NCBI GenBank assembly: GCA_021155855.1
Contig: JAJNAZ010000007.1
Location: 175,908-239,907 of the forward strand
Source: Solirubrobacterales bacterium
Lineage (GTDB): Bacteria > Actinomycetota > Thermoleophilia > Solirubrobacterales > 70-9
Direction of reading: 5' to 3'
Length of the DNA: 64,000 nucleotides
Shown in pieces: positions 25,455 to 33,553 of this stretch. Each line of letters opens with the position of its first letter. Within the stretch, counting starts at the first letter, position 1. The translations under genes were made by a program, and so were the position numbers. The notes under the pieces were generated by a model that did not search any database, was not told the origin of the DNA, and saw nothing but the letters and a program-made list of their open reading frames with translations.

Positions 25455-26657
25455 GTGGCCACAGCGACCGTGATCAAGCCCGAGCACGAGGGGACGCGCA
25501 GGCATTTCATTTTCACCGACGAGCACCTCGACTTGCGCGAGTCGATGAGTGGTTGGGTGAAGAAGGAGCTCCACCCCCATCGCAACGAGTGGGAGGAGAC
25601 GCTGTGGCCGAACGAGATCATGCGTCGCGCCGGCGAGCTCGGCTATCTCGGCCTCTGCTTTCCCGAGGAGTACGGCGGCCAGGGCGGGGATTACTTCTAC
25701 TCGCTGGTGCGCGCCGAGTGCATGAGCTACTCGGGCTCGGGCGGAACCAACATGGGCTTCGCGGTGCAGACCGACATGGTGCTACCGCCGGTGCACCTGC
25801 TCGGCACCGAGGAGCAAAAGCAGCGCTACCTGGTACCGGGAATCAGGGGGGAGCGGATCGGCTGTCTGGGAATCACCGAGCCCGGCGCCGGCTCCGACGT
25901 GGCCGGGATCCGGACGACCGCGGTCCGCGACGGCGACGAATATGTGATCAACGGCGCCAAGACCTTCATCACCAACGGCGCCCGGGCCGACTTCTGCGTC
26001 CTGGTGACGAAGACCGACCCGGAGAAGCGCCACGACGGGATCACCCTGTTCGTGGTCGACCTGCGCGATGAGAACTGCGACACCGTGCCCGGCTTTGAGA
26101 TTTCAAGGAAGCTGGAGAAGATGGGCATGCACGCCTCCGACACCGGCGAGCTCGCGTTCGATGACATGCGCGTCCCTGCGGACGCGGTCCTGGGTGAGAT
26201 CGGCAAGGGCTTCTACCACATCTCCTGGGAGCTCCAAGGGGAGCGGCTGGTGGCGGCCGCCGGCTGTTACGCGTCCTGCGAGCGGATGTTCGAGCGCACG
26301 CTCGAGTACGCCAAGGAGCGCGAGGCGTTCGGGCGCCCGATCGGCCGCTTCCAGGTGATCCGGCACAAGTTCGCCGACATGGCGACCAAGATCGAGGCGG
26401 CGAAGCAGATGGTGCATGCGACCGCCTGGCGGTTCGCCAACGGCGAGTACCCGGTCCGCGAGATCACGATGGCGAAGCTCTTCGCGACCCGCGTCTGTCA
26501 CGAGGTCGCCGACGAGTGCGTGCAGATCCACGGCGGCTACGGCTACATGAAGGAGTACGAGATCGAGCGCGCCTACCGCGACCAGCGCCTGAATCGGATC
26601 GGGGCGGGGACGGACGAGATCATGCTCGATGTGATCGGCCGTTCCTACGGCCTCTAG
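25455..26657 (+). CDS. Acyl-CoA dehydrogenase
   Basis: 400 aa from GTG 25455. FAD/substrate motifs are GCLGITEPGAGSDVAGIRTT and YVINGAKTFITNGARADF, and the C-terminal block is VQIHGGYGYMKEYEIERAYR. At the position of the catalytic Glu of MCAD-type enzymes (Y-E-G-T) the sequence is RIGAGTDEIM. The base must sit elsewhere, as in isovaleryl-CoA-type enzymes, if activity is retained. It oxidises an acyl-CoA to the enoyl-CoA and passes electrons to ETF. Divergent from the hydratase-carboxyltransferase-BKACE operon, it probably performs the first step of that pathway. Confidence 0.93.
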   Translation: MATATVIKPEHEGTRRHFIFTDEHLDLRESMSGWVKKELHPHRNEWEETLWPNEIMRRAGELGYLGLCFPEEYGGQGGDYFYSLVRAECMSYSGSGGTNMGFAVQTDMVLPPVHLLGTEEQKQRYLVPGIRGERIGCLGITEPGAGSDVAGIRTTAVRDGDEYVINGAKTFITNGARADFCVLVTKTDPEKRHDGITLFVVDLRDENCDTVPGFEISRKLEKMGMHASDTGELAFDDMRVPADAVLGEIGKGFYHISWELQGERLVAAAGCYASCERMFERTLEYAKEREAFGRPIGRFQVIRHKFADMATKIEAAKQMVHATAWRFANGEYPVREITMAKLFATRVCHEVADECVQIHGGYGYMKEYEIERAYRDQRLNRIGAGTDEIMLDVIGRSYGL

Positions 26658-26695
26658 CACTCCGCGGGCTGCCTCGGTCGTATCAACTGGTCGAG

Positions 26696-26857
26696 ATGAA
26701 GATTCGCGCCACTCTGACGACGGTCGCCATCGGCGCCGCCCTGGCCGCGGGTGCGCTCGCGGGCTGCGGCTCCGACGACGACTCCGACTCCGATTCCCAG
26801 ACTCAGGGCGAGTCGGCCGAACAGACCACGACCCAGCAGTCCTCGGGCGGCTACTGA
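26696..26857 (+). CDS. Small acidic lipoprotein
   Basis: 53 aa: MKIRATLTTVAIGAALAAGA followed by the lipobox LAGC, then an acidic tail (GSDDDSDSDSQTQ) ending SSGGY. The signal-II pattern is clear. The mature peptide is only about 31 residues with no fold, so it may be a surface tether or stress-linked peptide. It sits 38 bp after the dehydrogenase and overlaps the convergent sigma gene's stop by 7 bp. Confidence 0.65.
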   Translation: MKIRATLTTVAIGAALAAGALAGCGSDDDSDSDSQTQGESAEQTTTQQSSGGY

Positions 26858-28221
26858 GCGAGCCCTGCGCGCCGGCGCTCGAGGAACGAGCGCTCGACCG
26901 GGTTCGCGGACAGCTCGAGCGCGCGGTCGTACTCGTTCGCGGCCTCGCGGGTGCGTCCGGCGCGCCGCAGCAGGTCGGCGCGCGCCGAGTGCAGGTGCAG
27001 GTAGGCGTCGAGCCCCTCGATCGCGTCGAGGGCGTCGAGACCGGGCTGCGGGCCCTCCGCCATCGCGATCGCGACCGCGCGGTTGAGCTCGACCACAGGG
27101 GACGGCTGCACCCGCAAGAGCCAGTCGTAGAGCAGCCGGATTCGATCCCAGTCGGTATCGGAAGCGGTCGGCGCGCGACAGTGCTCGGCCGCAACCGCGG
27201 CCTGGAGCGCGTAGGGGCCCGGCGCCGACGACGCGACCACGCCCCGGACCGCGAGGGCGCGACGAGCGAGCTCGAGGCCGGTCTCGATCTGTTGGCGATC
27301 CCAGAGCGAGCGGTCCTGATCGGAGAGCAGGACGAGCTCGCCGCGCGCGTCGATACGAGCCGCCCGCCGCGCGTCGTGGAGCAGCATCAGGGCGAGCAAG
27401 CCGTCGATCTCTCGCTCTCGGGGCATGATCTCCCCGAGGACCCGGGCAAGTCGGATCGACTCGGCGCAGAGCTCGCGCCGGATCAGCTCGTCGCTGCCGG
27501 AGGCGGAATAGCCCTCGTTGAAGATCAGGTACACGGTCGCCAGCACCGATGGCAGGCGCTCGGGCAGCTGATCGGCCGCCGGCACCTCGTACGGGATCCG
27601 CGCGGCACGGATCTTGCGTTTTGCGCGCACCAGCCGTTGCGCCATCGCCGACTCCGAGGTCAGGAACGCGCGCGCGATCTCGGCGGTGCTCAGACCACCG
27701 AGGGTCCGCAAGGTTAGGGCCACCCGCGCCTCGGGGGCGAAGGCCGGATGACAGCAGGTGAAGATCAGCCGCAGCCTGTCGTCCGCAACCGCCGGCTCCG
27801 CGACCTCGTCGGGCTCGTCCTCGCCGGCGACGCGCAGCGCTTCAAGACGCTCGAGCTGGGGTCGCTTGGCGTCCAGCGTCCGCTCGCGGCGCAGCCGATC
27901 GATGGCCCGGTTGCGGGCAACCCGGGTGATCCAGGCGCCGGGGTTGGCGGGCACGCCGTCGCGCGGCCAACGCTCGAGCGCGACCACGAACGCCTCCTGA
28001 ACCGCCTCCTCGGCGGCGTCGAAGTCGCCGAGGACCCGGATCAGGGTCGCGACCGCACGTCCGGACTCGTGCCGGAAAGTGCGGTCGACGACCCCGGCCG
28101 GCGCCTCTACGAGGAGGCCTCCGCGGTCGCGGCGGACGGCGCTTCGTAGCCGGACCCGCTGAAGTCCATCACCGGCCGCACCTCGATCCCGCCCGCCCGC
28201 AGCGGCACCTTCTTCGCCCAA
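26851..28221 (-). CDS. ECF42-like sigma factor with TPR-like C-terminal extension (start uncertain)
   Basis: Conserved sequence begins around 28085 (RTFRHESGRAVATLIRVLGD) with region 2 AEEAVQEAFVVALERWPRDG and VPANPGAWITRVARNRAIDR, and region 4 ALTLRTLGGLSTAEIARAFL. A roughly 200-residue C-terminal domain follows, as in sigma factors paired with DGPF proteins. No ATG, GTG or TTG exists in frame between the TTG at 28221 and the conserved region. The nearest downstream GTG would cut region 2. Translation may begin at the far TTG, at a rare codon, or by frameshift out of the overlapping DGPF gene. The DGPF partner directly upstream supports the ECF42 assignment. Confidence 0.82.
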   Translation of the reverse strand: MGEEGAAAGGRDRGAAGDGLQRVRLRSAVRRDRGGLLVEAPAGVVDRTFRHESGRAVATLIRVLGDFDAAEEAVQEAFVVALERWPRDGVPANPGAWITRVARNRAIDRLRRERTLDAKRPQLERLEALRVAGEDEPDEVAEPAVADDRLRLIFTCCHPAFAPEARVALTLRTLGGLSTAEIARAFLTSESAMAQRLVRAKRKIRAARIPYEVPAADQLPERLPSVLATVYLIFNEGYSASGSDELIRRELCAESIRLARVLGEIMPREREIDGLLALMLLHDARRAARIDARGELVLLSDQDRSLWDRQQIETGLELARRALAVRGVVASSAPGPYALQAAVAAEHCRAPTASDTDWDRIRLLYDWLLRVQPSPVVELNRAVAIAMAEGPQPGLDALDAIEGLDAYLHLHSARADLLRRAGRTREAANEYDRALELSANPVERSFLERRRAGLAQ

Positions 28222-28505
28222 CCGATCGCCTCGTCGAGATCAGCGCACTCGATCAAGTAGAAGCCGCCGACCTGCTCTTTGGTCTCCGCGAACGGGCCGT
28301 CGGTGACCATTCGCTCGTCGTCGTCGCCGATCCGGACCGTGGTTGCGGTGGCGCTCTCCTGCAGCGCCTCGCCGACGACGAACGCGCCCGCGTCGACCAG
28401 CTCCTGCCCGTAGGCGGACCAGCGATCCATCACCGCCTTCATCTCCTCCGGGCTCACGTCCTCCATCCCGCCTTCTTCGCCCGCGATGATCAGCATGTAC
28501 TTCAT
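28107..28505 (-). CDS. YCII/DGPF domain protein
   Basis: 132 aa. MKYMLIIAGEEGG start, MVTDGPFAETKEQVGGFYLI (the DGPF-x-E-TKE signature) and LDEAIGWAKKVPLRAGGIEV are the family hallmarks. These small ferredoxin-like proteins pair with ECF42 sigma factors in many actinobacteria; what they sense is unknown. ATG 28505 has a good GGAGG-type site. Its 3' 115 bp overlap the earliest possible start of the sigma gene. Confidence 0.92.
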   Translation of the reverse strand: MKYMLIIAGEEGGMEDVSPEEMKAVMDRWSAYGQELVDAGAFVVGEALQESATATTVRIGDDDERMVTDGPFAETKEQVGGFYLIECADLDEAIGWAKKVPLRAGGIEVRPVMDFSGSGYEAPSAATAEASS

Positions 28506-28595
28506 CGGGTCCTCCTGTCGTTTTGGGGCGGCGCGGTCTTCGCCGCCTTCACCCTAACGACGAACGACGGGGCGCAGATCGACATTCCGTGAAAG

Positions 28596-29039
28596 ATTCT
28601 TGGGATCTCGAACCTCGACCACATCCGCAGCTACTACGAGGCGCTCAACACCGGTGACGTCGACCTGATCGCCTCCCACCTCACCGACGACGCAACCCAC
28701 TACTACACCCGCCTCGGGCCTCACCGCGGGCGTGCGATCGCCGAGAACGCACGCTGGGCGATCGACAACCTCGAGGGCCAGTGGTGGTATGAGCACGGCA
28801 TCGCCGACGGTGAGGAGGCGGTGATCGAGTGGACGATGACCTGGCGCGACCCGAAGTCGGGCGAGAAGCGGCTCAACCGTGGCACCGAGTGGTTTCGCCT
28901 TCGTGACGGCAAGATCGCCGAGGTTCGCGCCTACCACCACGGCGACCGCGCCAACCCGACCGGAGACCTGCTCGGCTTTGCCTTCGGCGAACGCGGCTAC
29001 ACCACGCTCGAGCAATGGCGCGGCCCAGGAGCACGCTAG
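28596..29039 (+). CDS. SnoaL/NTF2-like protein with abnormal 5' end
   Basis: The readable frame gives NLDHIRSYYEALNTGDVDLI, then the NTF2-like body (THYYTRLGPHRGRAIAENAR, EWFRLRDGKIAEVRAYHHG) to about 147 residues. A stop lies just upstream and the only codons between are ATT and others, no ATG/GTG/TTG. A GTG at 28589 starts a different frame (KDSWDLE). A one-base change near 28605-28612 would join them into a normal start. It may use ATT, be frameshifted, or contain a sequence error. SnoaL-like proteins are cyclases or small-ligand binders of varied function. Confidence 0.6.
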   Translation: MLGISNLDHIRSYYEALNTGDVDLIASHLTDDATHYYTRLGPHRGRAIAENARWAIDNLEGQWWYEHGIADGEEAVIEWTMTWRDPKSGEKRLNRGTEWFRLRDGKIAEVRAYHHGDRANPTGDLLGFAFGERGYTTLEQWRGPGAR

Positions 29040-29153
29040 GTTCGATCCGGACATGGAAGCGTCACCCCTCGACCCGGAGCTTGGCGAGAACGGCGCCCCG
29101 GTCGGCGGACCTCAGGCAATGCTCCGCACCCGCCCGCTTGCGACAATCGCCCG

Positions 29154-30344
29154 GTGACGGCGGGCCCGGCGATCGTCAGGGACAGCGGTGAGCGGGCGCT
29201 CCTGCCCCCGTTCACCGACGAGCACGAGCAGCTGCGGGAGACGATCGCCCGCTGGGTGCGGACCGAGATCGCCCCCCACGTTGACGAGTGGGAGGCGGCG
29301 CGCCAGTTTCCCCGCGAGCTCTACACGCGGGCCGCGGAGCTCGGCTTCCTCGGGCTCAAGTACCCGGTCGAGCTCGGCGGCCAGGGCGGCGACTACGTCC
29401 ACGACGCGGTCTGGGCCGAGGAGCTGGCCGCGGCCGGAGCCTCGGGAGGCGTCGGCGCCGGGCTCGGCGCGCACACCGGGATCGCCACTCCGCCGGTGTT
29501 CCGGTTCGGCACCGCCGACCAGCGTGAGCGCTTCCTGCGTCCCGCGATCGCCGGCCGCAAGATCGCCGCGCTCGGAATCACCGAGCCCGGCGCGGGCTCT
29601 GACGTGGCCTCGATCCGCACCGAGGCGCGCCGGGTCGAGGGTGGCTATGTGGTCAATGGCGCGAAGACCTTCATCACCAACGGGGTCCGCGCCGACTTCC
29701 TCGTCTGCGCGGTGAAGACGACCCCGGATGGCGGCCATCAGGGGATCTCGTTTTTGATCCTCGAGCGCGAGATGCCGGGCTACGAGGTCGCCCGCAAGCT
29801 GGAGAAGATGGGTTGGCATTCCTCCGACACCGCTGAGCTCTCGTTCACCGACGTCGAGGTCCCCGAGGAGAACCTGCTCGGGGATGAGAACCGGGGCTTC
29901 TACCTGATCATGGAGAACTTCGCCTGGGAGCGGCTGCTGATGGCGCTCGGGGCGGTCGGCGCGATGCGCCGGCTGCTCGAGGTGGCGATCTCCTATGCGG
30001 GCGAGCGCCAGGCGTTCGGCCGCTCGATCGGCTCCCTCCAGGCGATCCGCCACAAGATCGCCGAGATCGGCGTCCAAGCCGAGGTCGGACGGGCGCTCAC
30101 CTACCACGCGCTGCGCCGCTTCGTCGCCGGCGAGGAGACCATTGCCGACGTCACCAAGGCCAAGCTGTACACGCAGCGGGCCTGCGTCGAGGTCGCCGAC
30201 GAGGTCGTCCACATCCTCGGCGGCTACGGCTACATGCGCGAGTACGGGGTCGAGCGGGCGCTGCGCGACGCCCGGCTGGGCCCGATCGGCGGCGGCACCG
30301 ACGAGGTGATGAAGGAGATCCTCGGCAAGCAGCTTGGCCTGTAG
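29154..30344 (+). CDS. Acyl-CoA dehydrogenase
   Basis: 396 aa from GTG 29154, paralogous to the 25455 gene. Motifs are AALGITEPGAGSDVASIRTE, YVVNGAKTFITNGVRADF, VARKLEKMGWHSSDTAELSF and HILGGYGYMREYGVERALRD. It too lacks the Y-E-G-T Glu (PIGGGTDEVMKEI). Its last part, 30294-30326, is copied exactly at 31298-31330, beside a damaged reductase gene. It oxidises an unknown acyl-CoA. Confidence 0.92.
   Translation: MTAGPAIVRDSGERALLPPFTDEHEQLRETIARWVRTEIAPHVDEWEAARQFPRELYTRAAELGFLGLKYPVELGGQGGDYVHDAVWAEELAAAGASGGVGAGLGAHTGIATPPVFRFGTADQRERFLRPAIAGRKIAALGITEPGAGSDVASIRTEARRVEGGYVVNGAKTFITNGVRADFLVCAVKTTPDGGHQGISFLILEREMPGYEVARKLEKMGWHSSDTAELSFTDVEVPEENLLGDENRGFYLIMENFAWERLLMALGAVGAMRRLLEVAISYAGERQAFGRSIGSLQAIRHKIAEIGVQAEVGRALTYHALRRFVAGEETIADVTKAKLYTQRACVEVADEVVHILGGYGYMREYGVERALRDARLGPIGGGTDEVMKEILGKQLGL
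30294..30326 (+). repeat. Direct repeat, copy 1, in dehydrogenase 3' end
   Basis: 33 bp identical to 31298-31330, encoding GTDEVMKEILG at the dehydrogenase C-terminus. The two copies bracket the truncated reductase gene. Confidence 0.85.
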
Positions 30345-30426
30345 CAAGCAACAGGGCGGATCTCCGCCTCCCCCGCGCCTTCGACCGCGTCGCTCTGGCG
30401 ATGCGAGGACGTCCTCGAGATCGGGT

Positions 30427-31302
30427 TCAGCCGATGCGCGCCGCCCCCCGGCGGTGTGCGAGCTCGGCGTTGATCGCGTAGGCGGCACGCGACCCGGCGG
30501 CGGCGGCCAAAACGACCGCCTTCTTCTCGGTCGTCGCGTCGCCGGCGGCGAACAGCCCGGGCACCGAGGTGCGGCCCTCGGAGTCGATGACGATCGCGCC
30601 GGAGTCGTCGGTCTCACAGCCGAGCTCCACGATCAGCGGGGAAGGGTCGAACGCGGGGGCGAAGAACAGTCCGGCTCGCTCCTCGGTCGCGCCATCGGCG
30701 AACGCCACCCGGGCGAGCCGGTCGCCCTCGCTCTCGAGCCGGGCAATCGGCTGCTCGCGGATCGCGATCCCGGCATCGAGGAGCTCGGCCTTCTGCTCCG
30801 GCGCCAGGCCATCGTCGCCGTCTGTGAGCAGGACCACGTCGCCGCTGAGCGAGGTCAGAAGCAGCGCCAGGTGAACGCCCATCTCGTCGGCTCCATGCGC
30901 CGCCAGCGGCAGGTTGCGTACCTCCCATCCATGGCAGTAGGGACAGTGATAGGCGCCCCGCGCCCAGACCCGGTCGATCCCATCGATGGCGGGCGGGCGG
31001 TAGCGCATGCCCGCCGCGAGCAGCACGAAGGCCGCCGCGATCACCTCGCCCCCGACGTGCAGTGAAAATCCTCCGTCCTCGACGCTCGCACCGCCTACTT
31101 CGGCCATCCGCGTGTCGACGCTCGTGTACGGAGCGAGCTGTTCCCGGCCAATCCGTCGCAGGTCGGCGGGAGGCGCCCCGTCGTGACCGAGGAAGCCGTG
31201 GACTGCCTCGCTCGGGGCGTGCGCCGGGTCATCGCCGTCGAGCAGCGCCACCCGGCGGCGCATTCGGCCGAGCACCAGCGCCGCGGTCAGCCCGGCGGGC
31301 AC
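30427..31302 (-). pseudogene. N-terminally truncated FAD-dependent reductase (thioredoxin-reductase-like)
   Basis: 291 codons from a GTG at 31302 created at the junction. The body is family-like: AGLTAALVLGRMRRRVALLD at the start, redox CHCPYCHGW-type motif (here AYHCPYCHGWEV), and the C-terminal FAD site VPGLFAAGDATTEKKAV. The first strand and G-x-G-x-x-G loop expected before AGLTAAL are absent, replaced by antisense dehydrogenase sequence. The first FAD loop is essential, so activity is unlikely. The breakpoint falls in short GGCGG microhomology, consistent with illegitimate recombination. Confidence 0.75.
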
Positions 31303-31340
31303 CGACGAGGTGATGAAGGAGATCCTCGGCCGCCGGCTCG
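31298..31340 (+). repeat. Direct repeat, copy 2: orphan dehydrogenase 3' end
   Basis: 31298-31330 repeats 30294-30326 exactly. The next bases read CGCCGGCTCGGGCCTCTAG, a diverged version of a dehydrogenase end (G-R-R-L-G) with one extra base before the stop. It looks like the displaced original 3' end, or that of a lost paralogue. Confidence 0.8.
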
Positions 31341-31377
31341 GGCCTCTAGCGGGAAGTCTTCTTGCGATCATGCGCGC

Positions 31378-32193
31378 GTGCCACCGCTGACCGCGAAGCA
31401 GCGCGCGCAGCTCCCCGACAGCGCCTTCGCGTACATCGATTCGCGCGGTCGACGCCGCTTGCCGATTCACGACCCGGCGCATGTCCGGAACGCGCTCGCG
31501 CGGTTCAGCCAGGTGGCATTCGAGGACGATGACGCGCGCGACCGGGCGCGCAGCCGGCTGCTGCGGGCGGCAAAGAAGCACGGGATCATGCCGATCGGTT
31601 TCATCAGCGCGCAGCTGCAACCCCAGCGAAAGCTGCCGAGGGGCAACATCACCTTCCTGTTGACCGACATCGAGGGCTCGACTGAGCTCCTCGCGCGCCT
31701 CGACGATCATTACGCCCCCTTGCTCGCCGATCTCCGCCGCCTGGTGCGCGCCGCGGTCCGGTCGGCCGGTGGCCACCTCGTGTCCGCCCGCGGCGACGAT
31801 ACCTTCGCGGTCTTCGAACGCGCCCCGGCAGCGCTGGAGGCCGCGCTTGCGATCCAGAGGCAGATGCTGGTCGGCGCTTGGCCAGAGGGCGCTGAGGTGC
31901 GGCTCCGAATCGGCCTCCATCGGGGGCGTCCGTCGCTTACCGACACCGGCTATGTCGGGATCTCGGTCCACGCGGCTGCACGCATCTGCTTCGCCGCGCA
32001 CGGCGGCCAGATCGTGATGTCCTCAGCCGTCCGCGCGGACGTGCTCGAAACGCTCGCGGACGGGGTCAGCCTGAGGGCCCTCGGCGCCTGGCGATTCCGC
32101 GGCCTGCCCGAGCCCGTGGACATGTTCCAGATCGACGCCGCTGACCTACTCGCAGACTTTCCGCCGCTGCGATCGGCGGTCCTCGCCGACTAG
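31378..32193 (+). CDS. DUF6582-like domain fused to class III adenylate/guanylate cyclase domain
   Basis: 271 aa from GTG 31378. Residues 1-75 (LPDSAFAYIDSRGRRRLPIH, DPAHVRNALARFSQ) resemble a small DUF6582-like domain also seen in phage-type proteins. Residues 90-265 are a cyclase homology domain: NITFLLTDIEGSTELLARLD with the first metal Asp, GGHLVSARGDDTFAVFERA with the second, RIGLHRGRPSLTDTGYVGIS and VHAAARICFAAHGGQIVMSS. It could make cAMP or cGMP; no transmembrane segment is seen. The domain combination is unusual. Family of the N-terminal part is from memory. Confidence 0.75.
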   Translation: MPPLTAKQRAQLPDSAFAYIDSRGRRRLPIHDPAHVRNALARFSQVAFEDDDARDRARSRLLRAAKKHGIMPIGFISAQLQPQRKLPRGNITFLLTDIEGSTELLARLDDHYAPLLADLRRLVRAAVRSAGGHLVSARGDDTFAVFERAPAALEAALAIQRQMLVGAWPEGAEVRLRIGLHRGRPSLTDTGYVGISVHAAARICFAAHGGQIVMSSAVRADVLETLADGVSLRALGAWRFRGLPEPVDMFQIDAADLLADFPPLRSAVLAD

Positions 32194-32306
32194 GGCGAAA
32201 CCGCGCGATCGCTCGATCCGGTTCCGCCGGTGGCGATTCGATCGAGCCCCGGCGCCCGGCGCCCGCCTCGCCTGATCCGGGCGCCCGGGGCAGCTAGCCT
32301 GGGGGC

Positions 32307-33467
32307 GTGACCGCGACCGCCGACGAACCGGCCCCCTACGCGATCCCGGAGGAGTTCTCCGACTTTCGCGAGGCGATCCGCAAGATGGTGGTCGAGCGGG
32401 TGGCGCCGCGGGCGGCCGAGATCGACGAAACGGCCGAGTACCCGCGCGACATCCGCGAGCTGTTCGGCTCCCATGACCTGATGGGGCTGCCCTTCGAGGC
32501 CGAGCACGGCGGCACCGGGACCGGGACGCTGATGCTCAACATCGCGGTCGAGGAAGTCGCCAAGGCGTGCGCCTCGAGCGCCCTGATCCTGATGATCCAG
32601 GAGCTCGGGACGCTGCCGATCAAGCTTTTCGGCACCGAAGAGCTCAAACAGCGCTTTCTGCCTCGGTGCGCCTCGGGCGAGTGGTCGCCGGCCTTCGCGC
32701 TCTCGGAGCCTGACGCCGGCTCGGACCCGGGCGGGATGCGCACCCGCGCCGTGCGCGACGGCGCGGACTGGGTGATCGAGGGGACCAAGAACTGGATCAC
32801 CAACCTCGGAGTGGCCGACTTCTATATCTGCTTCGCGATCACCGATCCCGAGCAGGGCCACTCTCGCGGCATCTCGGCGTTCGTGGTCGAGGCCGAGCGC
32901 GAGGGCTTCGCGGTCGGCAAGCTGGAGCACAAGATGGGGATCCGCGGGTCGCCCACGGGCCAGCCGATCTTCGACAACGTCCGCGTCCCAGGCGAGAACC
33001 TGATCGGCGAGGTGAACCAGGGGTTCAAGGTAGCGATGGCCACCCTGGACCGCTCGCGGCTCGGGGTCGCCGCGCAGGCGGTCGGGATCGCCCAGGGAGC
33101 GACCGACTACGCCGCCGCCTACGCGCGGGAGCGCCGGCAGTTCGGCAAGCCGATTGCCTCCTTCCAGGGAATCCAGTTCAAGCTCGCCGATATGGAGTCG
33201 CGCACGGCCGCCGCCCGCGAGCTGCTCTACAGCGCCTGCTCCAAGGTCGACGCCGGCGCCACCGACATGGGCAAGTACTCGGCGATGGCGAAGCTGATCG
33301 CCTCCGACACGGCGATGTGGGCGACAACCGAGGCGGTGCAGGTGCTCGGCGGCTACGGCTACGTCAGCGAATACCCGGTCGAGCGGATGATGCGCGACGC
33401 GAAGATCACCCAGATCTACGAGGGCACGAACGAGATCCAGCGGCTGGTGATCGCGCGGACGATGTAA
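32307..33467 (+). CDS. Acyl-CoA dehydrogenase; integration target at its 3' end
   Basis: 386 aa from GTG 32307. Motifs are FALSEPDAGSDPGGMRTRAV, WITNLGVADFYICFAITD, KMGIRGSPTGQPIFDNVRVP and VQVLGGYGYVSEYPVERMMR. Unlike the other two it keeps the MCAD-type catalytic Glu (QIYEGTNEIQRLVIARTM), so it is a short/medium-chain-type enzyme. Its last 57 bp recur with three mismatches at 42791-42847, outside a decayed integrase island. The present 3' end was thus probably supplied by the element. Confidence 0.93.
   Translation: MTATADEPAPYAIPEEFSDFREAIRKMVVERVAPRAAEIDETAEYPRDIRELFGSHDLMGLPFEAEHGGTGTGTLMLNIAVEEVAKACASSALILMIQELGTLPIKLFGTEELKQRFLPRCASGEWSPAFALSEPDAGSDPGGMRTRAVRDGADWVIEGTKNWITNLGVADFYICFAITDPEQGHSRGISAFVVEAEREGFAVGKLEHKMGIRGSPTGQPIFDNVRVPGENLIGEVNQGFKVAMATLDRSRLGVAAQAVGIAQGATDYAAAYARERRQFGKPIASFQGIQFKLADMESRTAAARELLYSACSKVDAGATDMGKYSAMAKLIASDTAMWATTEAVQVLGGYGYVSEYPVERMMRDAKITQIYEGTNEIQRLVIARTM
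33403..33459. repeat. attL-like core in the dehydrogenase 3' end
   Basis: 57 bp matching 42791-42847 with three mismatches; the first 23 bp are identical. The two mismatches in the Gly-Thr/Ser codon and one in the Arg codon preserve or nearly preserve coding. This is the pattern of an element that carries a replacement gene end. Confidence 0.72.
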
Positions 33468-33532
33468 ACCCCTGCAAACCGCCACTAACCGGGCGGCGAT
33501 GGCTTCTTCGTATCCGGCGCCCGGCGGCGGGA

Positions 33533-33553
33533 TGCGCCAGTTTTTGCGCCAGT
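33533..33553 (+). repeat. Left arm-type direct repeats TGCGCCAGT
   Basis: Two copies at 33533-33541 and 33545-33553, 12 bp apart, 74-94 bp inside the left core. The same 9-mer occurs in tandem 71-100 bp inside the right core. The symmetry suggests integrase arm-binding sites. Confidence 0.5.

Noticed and set aside
31378..32193. Cyclase with the patatin as a split CBASS-like system
   Set aside because: They are 20 kb apart, and the cyclase is of the class III adenylate type, not a CD-NTase.
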